A DNA stretch of 64,000 nucleotides, from contig CAWFLX010000010.1 in the NCBI GenBank assembly GCA_963816775.1, positions 62,001 through 126,000 of the forward strand, in the 5' to 3' direction. The DNA is from JAFAXD01 sp963816775 (GTDB lineage: Bacteria > Pseudomonadota > Alphaproteobacteria > Rhizobiales > Xanthobacteraceae). The notes under the pieces are model-generated. The model was not told where the DNA came from, searched no databases, and saw only the letters and a program-made list of their open reading frames with translations. Within the stretch, counting starts at the first letter, position 1; each line of letters begins with the position of its first letter. Of the stretch, positions 9,169-16,559 are shown piece by piece. A program made the position numbers and the translations under genes.

Positions 9169-9717
9169 CTAGAACCGCCCGGTCAGAACTCGGGAGACGT
9201 GGTCGTAAAGCCCGGTCAAGAGCGACATGGCCGCGGTCGCCGCGCGCAGCTGTGCCTCGACGTCCTTGAGGTTGGTGCTCGGGTTGATCAGAAGCTCGCG
9301 CCGGCGGTTCACCATCGCCTCGGTCAGCGCGCGGCCGGCCGCGGTCGGGCGATAGCGGGTGTCGCGGTTGGCGGTTCCCGGCACCTTCTCGATCAAGCCG
9401 GCCGATGCGAGCTTGCGCAGGCTGTACTGAATGTTCGAGATGTCGTCGCGATTGGTGAACCGGCTTAGATCGCTGACACTACGGGGCTTTGGCAGGTACA
9501 TCAGCTGCTGGAGGATGACGTTCTCGTGTCCGGTCAGGTTGGCGGCCTTGCCTTCCGTCCCGAGGATGATCCCGGCAAAACGGTAGAACGCCTCCGACGC
9601 GCAGATCAGCGCCTGCTCGAACTCCAGGAACGAGCGCTCGCGCTCGCTGCGGCCGAGCGGCGGGTCCGGGTATTTGGCCCGTTGACGGGGTTTGGCGACG
9701 GCGCTGCGGGCGGGCAT
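9169..9717 (-). CDS. MarR-like winged-helix transcriptional regulator
   Basis: The chosen start (MPARSAVAKPRQRA) has a clear ribosome site, AAAGG 7 bases before ATG; the frame is open further upstream but without a better start. The 182-residue protein has a winged-helix DNA-binding core: VSDLSRFTNRDDISNIQYSL as the recognition-helix part, then RKLASAGLIEKVPG and a wing DTRYRPTAAGRALTEAMV, followed by C-terminal dimerisation helices. This is the HTH_27/MarR layout found next to aromatic-acid CoA ligase genes. It lies between the ligase gene (same strand, downstream) and the divergent bifunctional flavoprotein, and probably represses both until a CoA-ester inducer binds. Confidence 0.8.
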   Translation of the reverse strand: MPARSAVAKPRQRAKYPDPPLGRSERERSFLEFEQALICASEAFYRFAGIILGTEGKAANLTGHENVILQQLMYLPKPRSVSDLSRFTNRDDISNIQYSLRKLASAGLIEKVPGTANRDTRYRPTAAGRALTEAMVNRRRELLINPSTNLKDVEAQLRAATAAMSLLTGLYDHVSRVLTGRF

Positions 9718-9797
9718 GCGATTCCTTTCGATTCCCCATGAACCTCGTGGATAGCCTTTGGCCTGCCGATATTCAATCGGGCAAGGCGCCTTGACTG

Positions 9798-9820
9798 TTG
9801 CAAAGTACATTGCAAAATAC
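9798..9820. promoter_or_regulatory. Tandem TTGCAAA-TAC boxes in the regulator/flavoprotein divergent promoter
   Basis: TTGCAAAGTAC (9798-9808) and TTGCAAAATAC (9810-9820) are direct repeats with a 12-base period, i.e. about one helical turn. They lie between the MarR-like gene (minus) and the bifunctional flavoprotein gene (plus). The second copy includes the box GTACATTGCAAAAT shared with the ligase promoter. Direct repeats on one face of the helix suit a dimeric regulator; this is inference. Confidence 0.45.
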
Positions 9821-9911
9821 GTCTTAGTTTACGTTATTCCGATCCGCCGCAGGTCAGCGCGCCGAGCCGGGGTAGCCGCGGGGCCAAGGTGCGGATCAGA
9901 GAGGCCGCGAC

Positions 9912-12263
9912 ATGAAAATCGTCATCATCGGAGGCGGGCCGGGCGGGCTCTACTTCGCGCTGCTGATGAAGAAGCGCCATCCCGATTACGAGATCAGCGT
10001 CTACGAGCGGAACCAGCGCGACGACACGTTCGGGTTTGGCGTCGTGTTCTCGGACGAGACGCTCGACAACCTGATGGACTACGACCGACAGTCCTACGCC
10101 GCCATCACCAAGGAATTTTCATACTGGGACGAGATCGATTTCCATTTCCATGACAGCGTCGTGCGCTCGACCGGTCACGGCTTCTGCGGAACCGAGCGGC
10201 GCAGCCTGCTCATGATCCTGCAGGATCGCTGCGCCGAGCTCGGCGTGCGACTTTATTTCTCGACCGAGATCCATGATCTCGATCGCTTCGCGGACGCCGA
10301 CCTGATCGTGGCGGCCGATGGCATCAACAGCATGATACGCGAGCGCTATAAGGAGCATTTCCAGCCGCAGGTCGAGCTGCGCCGCAACCATTTCATCTGG
10401 CTCGGGAGCACTGCGCCAACGCCGGCCTTCTCGTTCTTTTTCACGACCAACGAGTTCGGGATCTGGGACTTGTGCACCTACCAGTACAAGCAGAACCTGA
10501 GCACGTGGGTGATCGAGGCGCCGGAAGATACCTGGACCAAGGCCGAACCGCTTCTGCGCACACTCAACCAGGCGCAGACCGTGGACTACCTCGAGAACTT
10601 GTGGGGCCACGTCCTGCAAGGGCATCGGCTGATCGCCAACCGGTCCGATTGGCGGCAGTTTCCGGTCATCCGCAACACGAACTGGTACTACCAGAACGTC
10701 GTCCTGTTGGGAGACGCGCTGCACAGTGCGCACTTCTCGATCGGATCAGGCACCAAGCTCGCGATGGAGGGCGCGATCCAGCTCTACAGCGCCTTCGAGG
10801 CGACGGCGTCGGTCGCCGACGCGCTCGAGCGTTATCAGGGGACGCGGCGCGAAGACGTCGAGAAGACGCAATACGCGGCGAACGTCAGCGCGATCTGGAC
10901 CGAGAACCCGGCGCGCTATTGGCGCATGGAACCGATCCAGGCGTGCTTCAGCATGTTGTCGCGCGCCAAGGCGGTGACCTACGAGAATCTGCGCATGCGC
11001 GACCCGGATTTTGTCGACGGCGTGCAGCGCTGGTTCGCCGGCAAGGTGCGCGCGCAGGGCTTCGATATTCCGCACGATAACCCGCCGCCCCCGATGTTCA
11101 CGCCGTTTCGAGTCGGACAAATGGTGGTCGCGAACCGGGTCGTGGTGTCGCCGATGAACATGTATTCGGCGAAACCCGGCGGCATTCCGGGCGACTTTCA
11201 TCTGGTGCACCTCGGCCAGTTCGCGATGGGCGGGGCGGGGCTGGTGTTTGCCGAGATGACCGCCGTTTCGGAGCCGGGACGGATTACGCCGGGCTGTCCC
11301 GGCATCTATTCCGACGATCAGGTCGCGTCCTGGCGGCGGATCAGCGATTTCGTGCACGAGCAAAGCGGCGCCAAGTTCTGCCTGCAGCTCGGGCATTCCG
11401 GCCGCAAGGGCTCGACCCGGCGTGGCTGGGAGGGGATGGATCATCCCTTGCCCGACGGCAACTGGGAGCTTGTCGCCGCATCCTCACTGGCGTTCTACGA
11501 GTTCATGCGGGTGCCGCGCGAGATCACCCGAAGCGAGATGGATCGCGTGCGGGACGACTACGCGCAGGCGGCCCGCAACGCGGATCGCGCCGGCTTCGAC
11601 ATGGTCGAGGTGCATGCCGGGCATGGGTATTTGCTGTCTGGGTTCATCTCACCGCTCAGCAACGTGCGCACCGATGAATATGGCGGCAGCCTCGCCAACC
11701 GGATGCGGTTTCCGCTGGAGATCTTCGATGTGGTGCGCGCCAACTGGCCGCGCCACAAGCCGATTTCGGTGCGCATCTCCGCAACCGATTGGGCTGACAA
11801 CGGCATTACGGCGGAAGACGGAGTGATGGTGGCAGCCATGTTCCGCGATCACGGCGCCGATATCATCAACGTGTCGGCGGGTCAGACCTCGCGCTATGCC
11901 AACCCGGTGTACGGCCGCATGTTCCAGACGCCGTTTTCGGAGATGATCCGCAACGAACTGCAGGTTCCCACCATCGCGGTCGGCAACATCACCACGGCCG
12001 ATCAGGTCAACACGATCATCGCCGCCGGCCGCGCCGATCTCTGCGCACTCGCGCGCCCGCACCTGATCAATCCGCACTTCACGCTCGTCGCATCCGCCGA
12101 ATACGGCTATGACCAACAGGTCTGGCCGCTACCGTATCTCGCCGGCAAGGATCAGGCCTTCCGGCTCTACGCGCGCCAGCAGGTGGAGATGCAGGCGCTG
12201 CGCAAGGCTGCGAAGCCGCGCTCGCACGATCAGCGTCGCGAGGTCGCGCAGGCCGCGGAATAG
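9912..12263 (+). CDS. Bifunctional FAD monooxygenase / Old Yellow Enzyme-type reductase (salicylyl-CoA or anthraniloyl-CoA type), copy I
   Basis: A 783-residue cytoplasmic flavoprotein with two parts. Residues 1-390: an FAD monooxygenase with the dinucleotide loop GGGPGGLYFALLMKK (7-21) and the second FAD motif GDALHSAHFSIGSGTKLAM (about 263-281). Residues 395-765: an OYE-family FMN domain with VVSPMNMYSA at its start, QLGHSGRKGS, the substrate motif HAGHGYLLSGFISPLSN and DEYGGSLANR. This fusion is the architecture of 2-aminobenzoyl-CoA monooxygenase/reductase and of proteins annotated as salicylyl-CoA 5-hydroxylase/oxidoreductase, which hydroxylate the ring of an aryl-CoA and then reduce it. 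Which aryl-CoA is used cannot be read from the sequence. A paralogue lies at 21.9 kb. It is followed after 15 bases by a reductase gene. Confidence 0.9.
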   Translation: MKIVIIGGGPGGLYFALLMKKRHPDYEISVYERNQRDDTFGFGVVFSDETLDNLMDYDRQSYAAITKEFSYWDEIDFHFHDSVVRSTGHGFCGTERRSLLMILQDRCAELGVRLYFSTEIHDLDRFADADLIVAADGINSMIRERYKEHFQPQVELRRNHFIWLGSTAPTPAFSFFFTTNEFGIWDLCTYQYKQNLSTWVIEAPEDTWTKAEPLLRTLNQAQTVDYLENLWGHVLQGHRLIANRSDWRQFPVIRNTNWYYQNVVLLGDALHSAHFSIGSGTKLAMEGAIQLYSAFEATASVADALERYQGTRREDVEKTQYAANVSAIWTENPARYWRMEPIQACFSMLSRAKAVTYENLRMRDPDFVDGVQRWFAGKVRAQGFDIPHDNPPPPMFTPFRVGQMVVANRVVVSPMNMYSAKPGGIPGDFHLVHLGQFAMGGAGLVFAEMTAVSEPGRITPGCPGIYSDDQVASWRRISDFVHEQSGAKFCLQLGHSGRKGSTRRGWEGMDHPLPDGNWELVAASSLAFYEFMRVPREITRSEMDRVRDDYAQAARNADRAGFDMVEVHAGHGYLLSGFISPLSNVRTDEYGGSLANRMRFPLEIFDVVRANWPRHKPISVRISATDWADNGITAEDGVMVAAMFRDHGADIINVSAGQTSRYANPVYGRMFQTPFSEMIRNELQVPTIAVGNITTADQVNTIIAAGRADLCALARPHLINPHFTLVASAEYGYDQQVWPLPYLAGKDQAFRLYARQQVEMQALRKAAKPRSHDQRREVAQAAE

Positions 12264-12278
12264 GGCGCGGAGGAATGC

Positions 12279-13229
12279 ATGTCAGGGTCTGCAACAGGTC
12301 CGCTCGCGGTCCAGTATGACGGCTACGGCGGGGCTGAGGTTCTGCAGCTTCGCCGAATTGAACCGCCTAAGCCCGGCGCTGGCGACGTGGTGGTCGACGT
12401 CAAGGCGGCGAGCGTCAATCCGATCGACTGGAAAGTTCGATCGGGCATGCTGCGGCAGCACTTCCCGATGACGTTCCCGGCAACCACCGGCCGCGACGGG
12501 GCCGGGGTGGTGATCGCCACGGCGCCCAACGTCGATGCCGTGTGGATCGGAGCCAACGTCTGCTTCATGGCGCCGCGCGGGGTCGGCACCTGGGCGCAGC
12601 AGATCGCACTCCCGGCAGCAATGCTGGTGCGATTGCCTGAGAACCTCGGGTTCGAACAAGCCGCTGCGCTGCCGCTCGCTGGGGTCAGCGCGTGGATCGG
12701 CCTCGTCGAGACCGCCAAGGTCAGCGCCGGGATGCGTGTCCTCATTCATGCAGCCGCCGGCGGGGTCGGCCACCTCGCGGTGCAGATTGCGCGCGAGCGC
12801 GGTGCCGAGGTCATCGCGACGTGCTCGGCCGCCAATTTGGATTTTGTGCGCGGGATCGGGGCCTCCGAGGTCATCGCCTACGATCAAGCCGCGTTCGACG
12901 AGCGCGTGCGCGATGTCGATGTGGTGTTCGATGTCATCGGAGGCGACGTGCACGCCCGCAGCTATAAGGTGCTCAAGCGCGGCGGCGTCATGGCCTGCCT
13001 CGCCGCTGCGCCTTTCCAGGACCAAGGCGCGGCGCACGGCGTCGAGGTGAGAATGGCGCGCGTGATGCCCGATCCCGCAGCCCTGTCGGCCGTCGTCGCC
13101 CTCGCTGGCGCGGGACGCCTCAACGTCTGCGTCGATCACGTCTTGCGGCTTGCCGACTTCGCCAAGGCGCAGACCGTTTCGCAAGGTGGCCACGCACGCG
13201 GCAAGACCGTGATTACGCTCGCCTCATGA
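12279..13229 (+). CDS. NAD(P)-dependent quinone-oxidoreductase-like protein (MDR superfamily)
   Basis: A 316-residue medium-chain dehydrogenase/reductase with an excellent ribosome site (GGAGGAATGC-ATG). The N-terminal catalytic fold has the motif VNPIDWKVRSG; the Rossmann part has AAAGGVGHLAVQIARERGAE (about residues 158-177), typical of the zinc-free quinone oxidoreductase branch. No cysteine/histidine set for a catalytic zinc is visible. It likely reduces an alpha,beta-unsaturated carbonyl or enoyl-CoA intermediate made by the flavoprotein encoded 15 bases upstream, with which it must be co-transcribed. It ends in a 6-base overlap with the convergent luciferase-like gene. Confidence 0.87.
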   Translation: MSGSATGPLAVQYDGYGGAEVLQLRRIEPPKPGAGDVVVDVKAASVNPIDWKVRSGMLRQHFPMTFPATTGRDGAGVVIATAPNVDAVWIGANVCFMAPRGVGTWAQQIALPAAMLVRLPENLGFEQAAALPLAGVSAWIGLVETAKVSAGMRVLIHAAAGGVGHLAVQIARERGAEVIATCSAANLDFVRGIGASEVIAYDQAAFDERVRDVDVVFDVIGGDVHARSYKVLKRGGVMACLAAAPFQDQGAAHGVEVRMARVMPDPAALSAVVALAGAGRLNVCVDHVLRLADFAKAQTVSQGGHARGKTVITLAS

Positions 13230-14321
13230 GGCGCGCAGCCCGGCCTTGCACAGCAGCGGCAGCACGTTCTCGATGAAATACGGGAGCTCGTTCTTGAAAT
13301 TGACGAACGAGACCGTCGCGCCCGCGAATCCGGCTTGGCTGATCCTGATCAGCTCCTCCGCGATATGCACCGGCGTCCCGACCAGCGGATAAGTGCCTGC
13401 GCCGCCCGCGAAACGTTTGCGATGCAGGCGGTAGGCATCCTCCTCATGCGAACCGGAGAATTTCTGCTTCTGCCCCATGTAGTGGTCGACGCTCGCATTG
13501 TCGGCCATCGTCACCGCGTAGTGCTCGTAGTAGTCCTCTGCTTCGGCCTGCGTAGGCCGGCACACCACGTGGCACGTGGTGCAGACCCCGATTGTACGAC
13601 CCTGTTTGGCGGCACGTTGCTTCATGTCCTCGATATGCTCGCGGCCCTTGTCGATGTCGACGAAGGCTGTGAACAAAAAGTCGGCGGCCTTGGCGGCGAA
13701 TTCCCGACCGGGGGGCGAAAACGCCGCATTGAGCGTAATAGGGCGTGGCACCTGCAGCGGGCGCGGCCGGCCGGAGACATTCTTGAGCTGATAGAACTTG
13801 CCGTCATAGTCGAACGGCGCCTCGGCGGTGTAGATGCGGGTCATGATATCGAACCACTCGAGCCCCTGGGCATAGCGCTCTTCGATCAGCTCCAGCCCGA
13901 ACATGGCGAATTCCTCGGGGTTCCATCCGCACACGATGTTCAGTCCGGCGCGCCCGTTCGACACATGATCGAGCGTGGCCAGCGCTTTTGCGGCGAACAC
14001 GGGATGCACCATCGGCACGTGCACGGTGGCGAACACGCCGGTGCGCTCCGTCACGCCAGCGAGCGCCGTCGCGAACGTCAGCGTCTCGAACGACCACTCG
14101 CGGCTGTTCATTTCGCCGCCAAAACCCTTCCAGCGCGCGATCGGCAGCAGAAATTCAATCCCTGCGCGATCGGCCATGCGGGCGGTCTCGGCGATCTCGC
14201 TCCACACCGCAGGCCAACGCTCCGGCACCCGCGTCAGCGTGAGCCCGCCGTCTGCGTTCATGGAGAACACGCCGAGCTTGAGCTTGTTGGGACCCAGCAG
14301 CGGGTGAAGGGGTGCGCTCAT
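13224..14321 (-). CDS. LLM-class flavin-dependent monooxygenase
   Basis: A 365-residue luciferase-like TIM-barrel enzyme using FMNH2 supplied by a separate reductase. Recognisable are KLGVFSMNADGG at the N-terminus, the WSFETLTFATALAGVTERTG strand-helix unit, VSNGRAGLNIVCGWNPEEFA (phosphate/flavin-binding part), and PLVGTPVHIAEELIRISQAG near the C-terminus. The length and motifs fit the RutA/alkanesulfonate-type branch. I chose the inner start (MSAPLHPLLG), since the 23 residues upstream of it lack family resemblance. It is divergent from the ligase at 14.4 kb and convergent with the MDR gene. A second luciferase-like gene accompanies flavoprotein copy II, so the pairing may be functional. 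Confidence 0.88.
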   Translation of the reverse strand: MSAPLHPLLGPNKLKLGVFSMNADGGLTLTRVPERWPAVWSEIAETARMADRAGIEFLLPIARWKGFGGEMNSREWSFETLTFATALAGVTERTGVFATVHVPMVHPVFAAKALATLDHVSNGRAGLNIVCGWNPEEFAMFGLELIEERYAQGLEWFDIMTRIYTAEAPFDYDGKFYQLKNVSGRPRPLQVPRPITLNAAFSPPGREFAAKAADFLFTAFVDIDKGREHIEDMKQRAAKQGRTIGVCTTCHVVCRPTQAEAEDYYEHYAVTMADNASVDHYMGQKQKFSGSHEEDAYRLHRKRFAGGAGTYPLVGTPVHIAEELIRISQAGFAGATVSFVNFKNELPYFIENVLPLLCKAGLRAS

Positions 14322-14350
14322 AACGTGGTTCCAGCGTCGATGATTGTTGA

Positions 14351-14380
14351 ATAAGCTCGATCGGATAAGCTCAGGATAAG
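14351..14380. promoter_or_regulatory. Direct repeats in the LLM-monooxygenase / ligase divergent promoter
   Basis: ATAAGCTC occurs at 14351-14358 and 14365-14372 (period 14), and a partial third copy, ATAAG, at 14376-14380. They fill the short space between the two divergent start codons (14321 and 14408). This placement suits a regulator-binding site overlapping both promoters. No homologous box was noticed elsewhere in the window. Confidence 0.3.
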
Positions 14381-14407
14381 AAGCACGCATTGCGGTGGGT
14401 CAAGGGC

Positions 14408-16054
14408 ATGACGACAGTAGACGGCGCGGCAGTATCTCCGGCGGATGCTTTCATTGCGCGCGCGCGGAGGACACCCGCGGCCCCGTTTTTGATCGCACCC
14501 GCCTCCGCGGAGCTCGCCTATGCGCCGTCCGGATTTTCGCACGCCTATGGGGAGATGCTGGATCGTCTCGAGACCGTGCGGCAGGGGCTCGCGGCCGCCG
14601 GTTACGGACGCGGGTCGCGGGTCGCGCTGCTCATGGAAAACCGACCGGAATTCTTCTGGACCTGGCTTGCGCTCAACAGCCTGGGCGTCGCGATCCACCC
14701 GCTCAATCCCGAGCTGCAGGCGGCGGATCTGGCCTACCAGTTCAGTGTCGTAGAGCCGGAGCTCGCCATTGCATTGCCGGCGCACCATCGGCTCATCCGC
14801 GCCGCCAATGCGACGCTTCCGCTGATCGCGCCCAACGAGCCGCCGCCGCGCTGCGCGCGCCCACCTGCGGCGGGCGCCCCCGCTGGCGATGATGCCTGCG
14901 CGTTCCTGTTCACCTCCGGCACGACCGGCCGGCCGAAATGTTGTGTTCTCTCCAACGAGTACTTTCTCGGCGTTGGGCGCTGGTACGTGTCGCAGGGCGG
15001 CATGGCGACCTTGCAGGATGGCGCCGAGATTTTGCTGACGCCGCTGCCGATGTTTCACATGAATGCACTGGCGTGCTCGACGGTGGCGATGATCCTCAAC
15101 GGCGGCGCGATCGTGCCGCTCGACCGCTTCCACGCCCGTCGCTGGTGGCGCTCCGTGGCGGATTCGGGAGCGACCATCGTGCACTATCTCGGCATCATGC
15201 CGGCCGTTCTCCTCAAGCTCGATGCGGAGCCGGCGGAGCGCGCGCACCGCTTGAAGTTCGGCTTCGGCTCCGGCGTCGACGCGCGCCACCACGAGGTTTT
15301 CGAGCGCCGGTTCGGCTTCCCGCTGATCGAGGGCTGGGCGATGACCGAGACCGGCGGGGGCGGAGTGACCTCGACCGCGCAAGGCCCACGTCATATCGGG
15401 CAGCGCTGCATGGGGCGACCGGCAGCCACAATGGAATGTCGCATCGTCGACGATGGCGGCGTCGATGTTGCGCCCGGGCAGCCCGGCGAATTCCTGGTTC
15501 GTACGCGCGGCGCCGACCCGCGGCGCGGCTTCTTCTCCGGGTATCTCAAGGACGAAGCGGCAACCCGCGAAGCGTGGGCCGGCGGCTGGTTCCACACCGG
15601 CGACGTCGTGCGCAGCGACGGGGAATCCTTGTTCTTCGTCGATCGCAAGAAGAACATCGTGCGGCGCAGCGGCGAGAACATCGCCGTGATCGAAGTCGAG
15701 GGCGTGCTCGAGACGCTCGCGGCGGTCGCCGGCGCCGCGGTCGCTCCGGTCCCCGACGACATTCGTGGCGAGGAGGTCCTCGCGCTGATCAAGCTGCGTG
15801 AGCCCCCGCGCGACGGCGACCATGCGCGGGCCGTCGCGCAGGATATCGCCAGTGCCTGCGCGGAAAAGCTCGCCTATTTCAAGGTGCCCGGCTACGTGGC
15901 GTTCGTCGACGCACTGCCGGTGACGGCGACCCAGAAGCTTCAACGCGCCGAGACGCGCGCAATGGCAGCCAACGTCGTGCGGCGCGCCGGCACGGTTGAT
16001 CTTCGCGAATACAAGACCGCGCTGCGCCAGCGCGATCGAGCTGGTGCTGCATGA
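14408..16054 (+). CDS. Acyl-CoA ligase (class I adenylate-forming enzyme)
   Basis: A 548-residue ATP-dependent acid:CoA ligase. The phosphate loop is LFTSGTTGRPKCCVLSNEY near residue 170, the adenylate motif WAMTETGGGG near 317, the hinge FVDRKKNIVRRSGENIAVIE near 410-430 and the catalytic lysine lies in PVTATQKLQRAE near 520. It resembles fadD/crotonobetaine-type ligases more than the benzoate-type enzyme at 16.6 kb. The ATG at 14408 is chosen; an upstream in-frame TTG at 14390 with a weak AGGATAAG site is the alternative. The end of the gene falls in the first copy of a 49-base tandem duplication. Its substrate is unknown; the setting suggests an aromatic or alicyclic acid. Confidence 0.86.
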   Translation: MTTVDGAAVSPADAFIARARRTPAAPFLIAPASAELAYAPSGFSHAYGEMLDRLETVRQGLAAAGYGRGSRVALLMENRPEFFWTWLALNSLGVAIHPLNPELQAADLAYQFSVVEPELAIALPAHHRLIRAANATLPLIAPNEPPPRCARPPAAGAPAGDDACAFLFTSGTTGRPKCCVLSNEYFLGVGRWYVSQGGMATLQDGAEILLTPLPMFHMNALACSTVAMILNGGAIVPLDRFHARRWWRSVADSGATIVHYLGIMPAVLLKLDAEPAERAHRLKFGFGSGVDARHHEVFERRFGFPLIEGWAMTETGGGGVTSTAQGPRHIGQRCMGRPAATMECRIVDDGGVDVAPGQPGEFLVRTRGADPRRGFFSGYLKDEAATREAWAGGWFHTGDVVRSDGESLFFVDRKKNIVRRSGENIAVIEVEGVLETLAAVAGAAVAPVPDDIRGEEVLALIKLREPPRDGDHARAVAQDIASACAEKLAYFKVPGYVAFVDALPVTATQKLQRAETRAMAANVVRRAGTVDLREYKTALRQRDRAGAA

Positions 16055-16112
16055 CCGGGGCGCGACCGCGCTGCGCCAGCGCGATCGAGCTGGTGCTGCA
16101 TGACCGGGGCGC
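16015..16112 (+). repeat. Tandem duplication, two perfect 49-base copies
   Basis: Bases 16015-16063 are repeated exactly at 16064-16112. The first copy contains the last codons and TGA stop of the ligase gene; the second lies in the gap before the convergent RidA-like gene (stop at 16117-16119). Because 49 is not a multiple of three but the stop falls in copy one, the protein is unchanged. A perfect repeat indicates a recent slippage or unequal exchange, or an assembly artefact. Confidence 0.9.
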
Positions 16113-16116
16113 GGGA

Positions 16117-16539
16117 TCAATCCGGCACCACCGCTGTCGCTTCAATTTCGACCACCGCCTCGGGCTCGGCCAGCGACTTCACCTCGACCAAGGTCATGGT
16201 CGGGTAGTTGCGACCCATGACGTCGCGATACGCGGCGCCTACTGCGGCGAGCGACGCCCGGTACTCCGCCATATTGATCACATACCAGGTCAGCCGCACG
16301 ACGTGCTCCGGCTTCGCGCCGGCGGTCGCCAGCACGTCGACGATGTTTTGAAGTGCCTTACGTACCTGTGCCACGAAGCCAGGAGCAAATCGGCCGTGCG
16401 TATCCCAGCCGACCTGACCGGCGATGAAAACGAGTTCGCCGCGGGCCCTGATTCCGTTGGCATAGCCCTTGGGCGCGGGCCAACCCGAGGGCAACAGGGC
16501 GGTTACGCCGGGGCGCGACTTGGTTTGCTGATCGGACAT
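16117..16539 (-). CDS. RidA-family (YjgF/Rid) protein, divergent active site
   Basis: A 140-residue protein starting at MSDQQTKSRPG with a GGAAG ribosome site. Family features: RGELVFIAGQVGWDTHGRFA, ALQNIVDVLATAGAKPEHVV and the EYRASLAAVGAAYRDVMG helix. RidA proteins hydrolyse enamines or imines. The canonical site arginine sits in a Pro-Ala-Arg-Ser-x-Val-Glu-Val segment; here the same place reads YPTMTLVEVKSL, without arginine, as in the Rid subfamilies that lack that activity or have another one. It begins 20 bases after the stop of the benzoate-type CoA ligase and is in the same operon. In a 2-aminobenzoyl-CoA pathway an amino-enone arises, so an enamine-handling protein would make sense; this is inference. 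Confidence 0.85.
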   Translation of the reverse strand: MSDQQTKSRPGVTALLPSGWPAPKGYANGIRARGELVFIAGQVGWDTHGRFAPGFVAQVRKALQNIVDVLATAGAKPEHVVRLTWYVINMAEYRASLAAVGAAYRDVMGRNYPTMTLVEVKSLAEPEAVVEIEATAVVPD

Positions 16540-16559
16540 GTTCACTTCCGGCTGATGGA

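Noticed and set aside
14318..16120. 600-codon minus-strand frame
   Set aside because: Antisense to the CoA ligase at 14.4-16.05 kb, which has all catalytic motifs; the shadow shows none.
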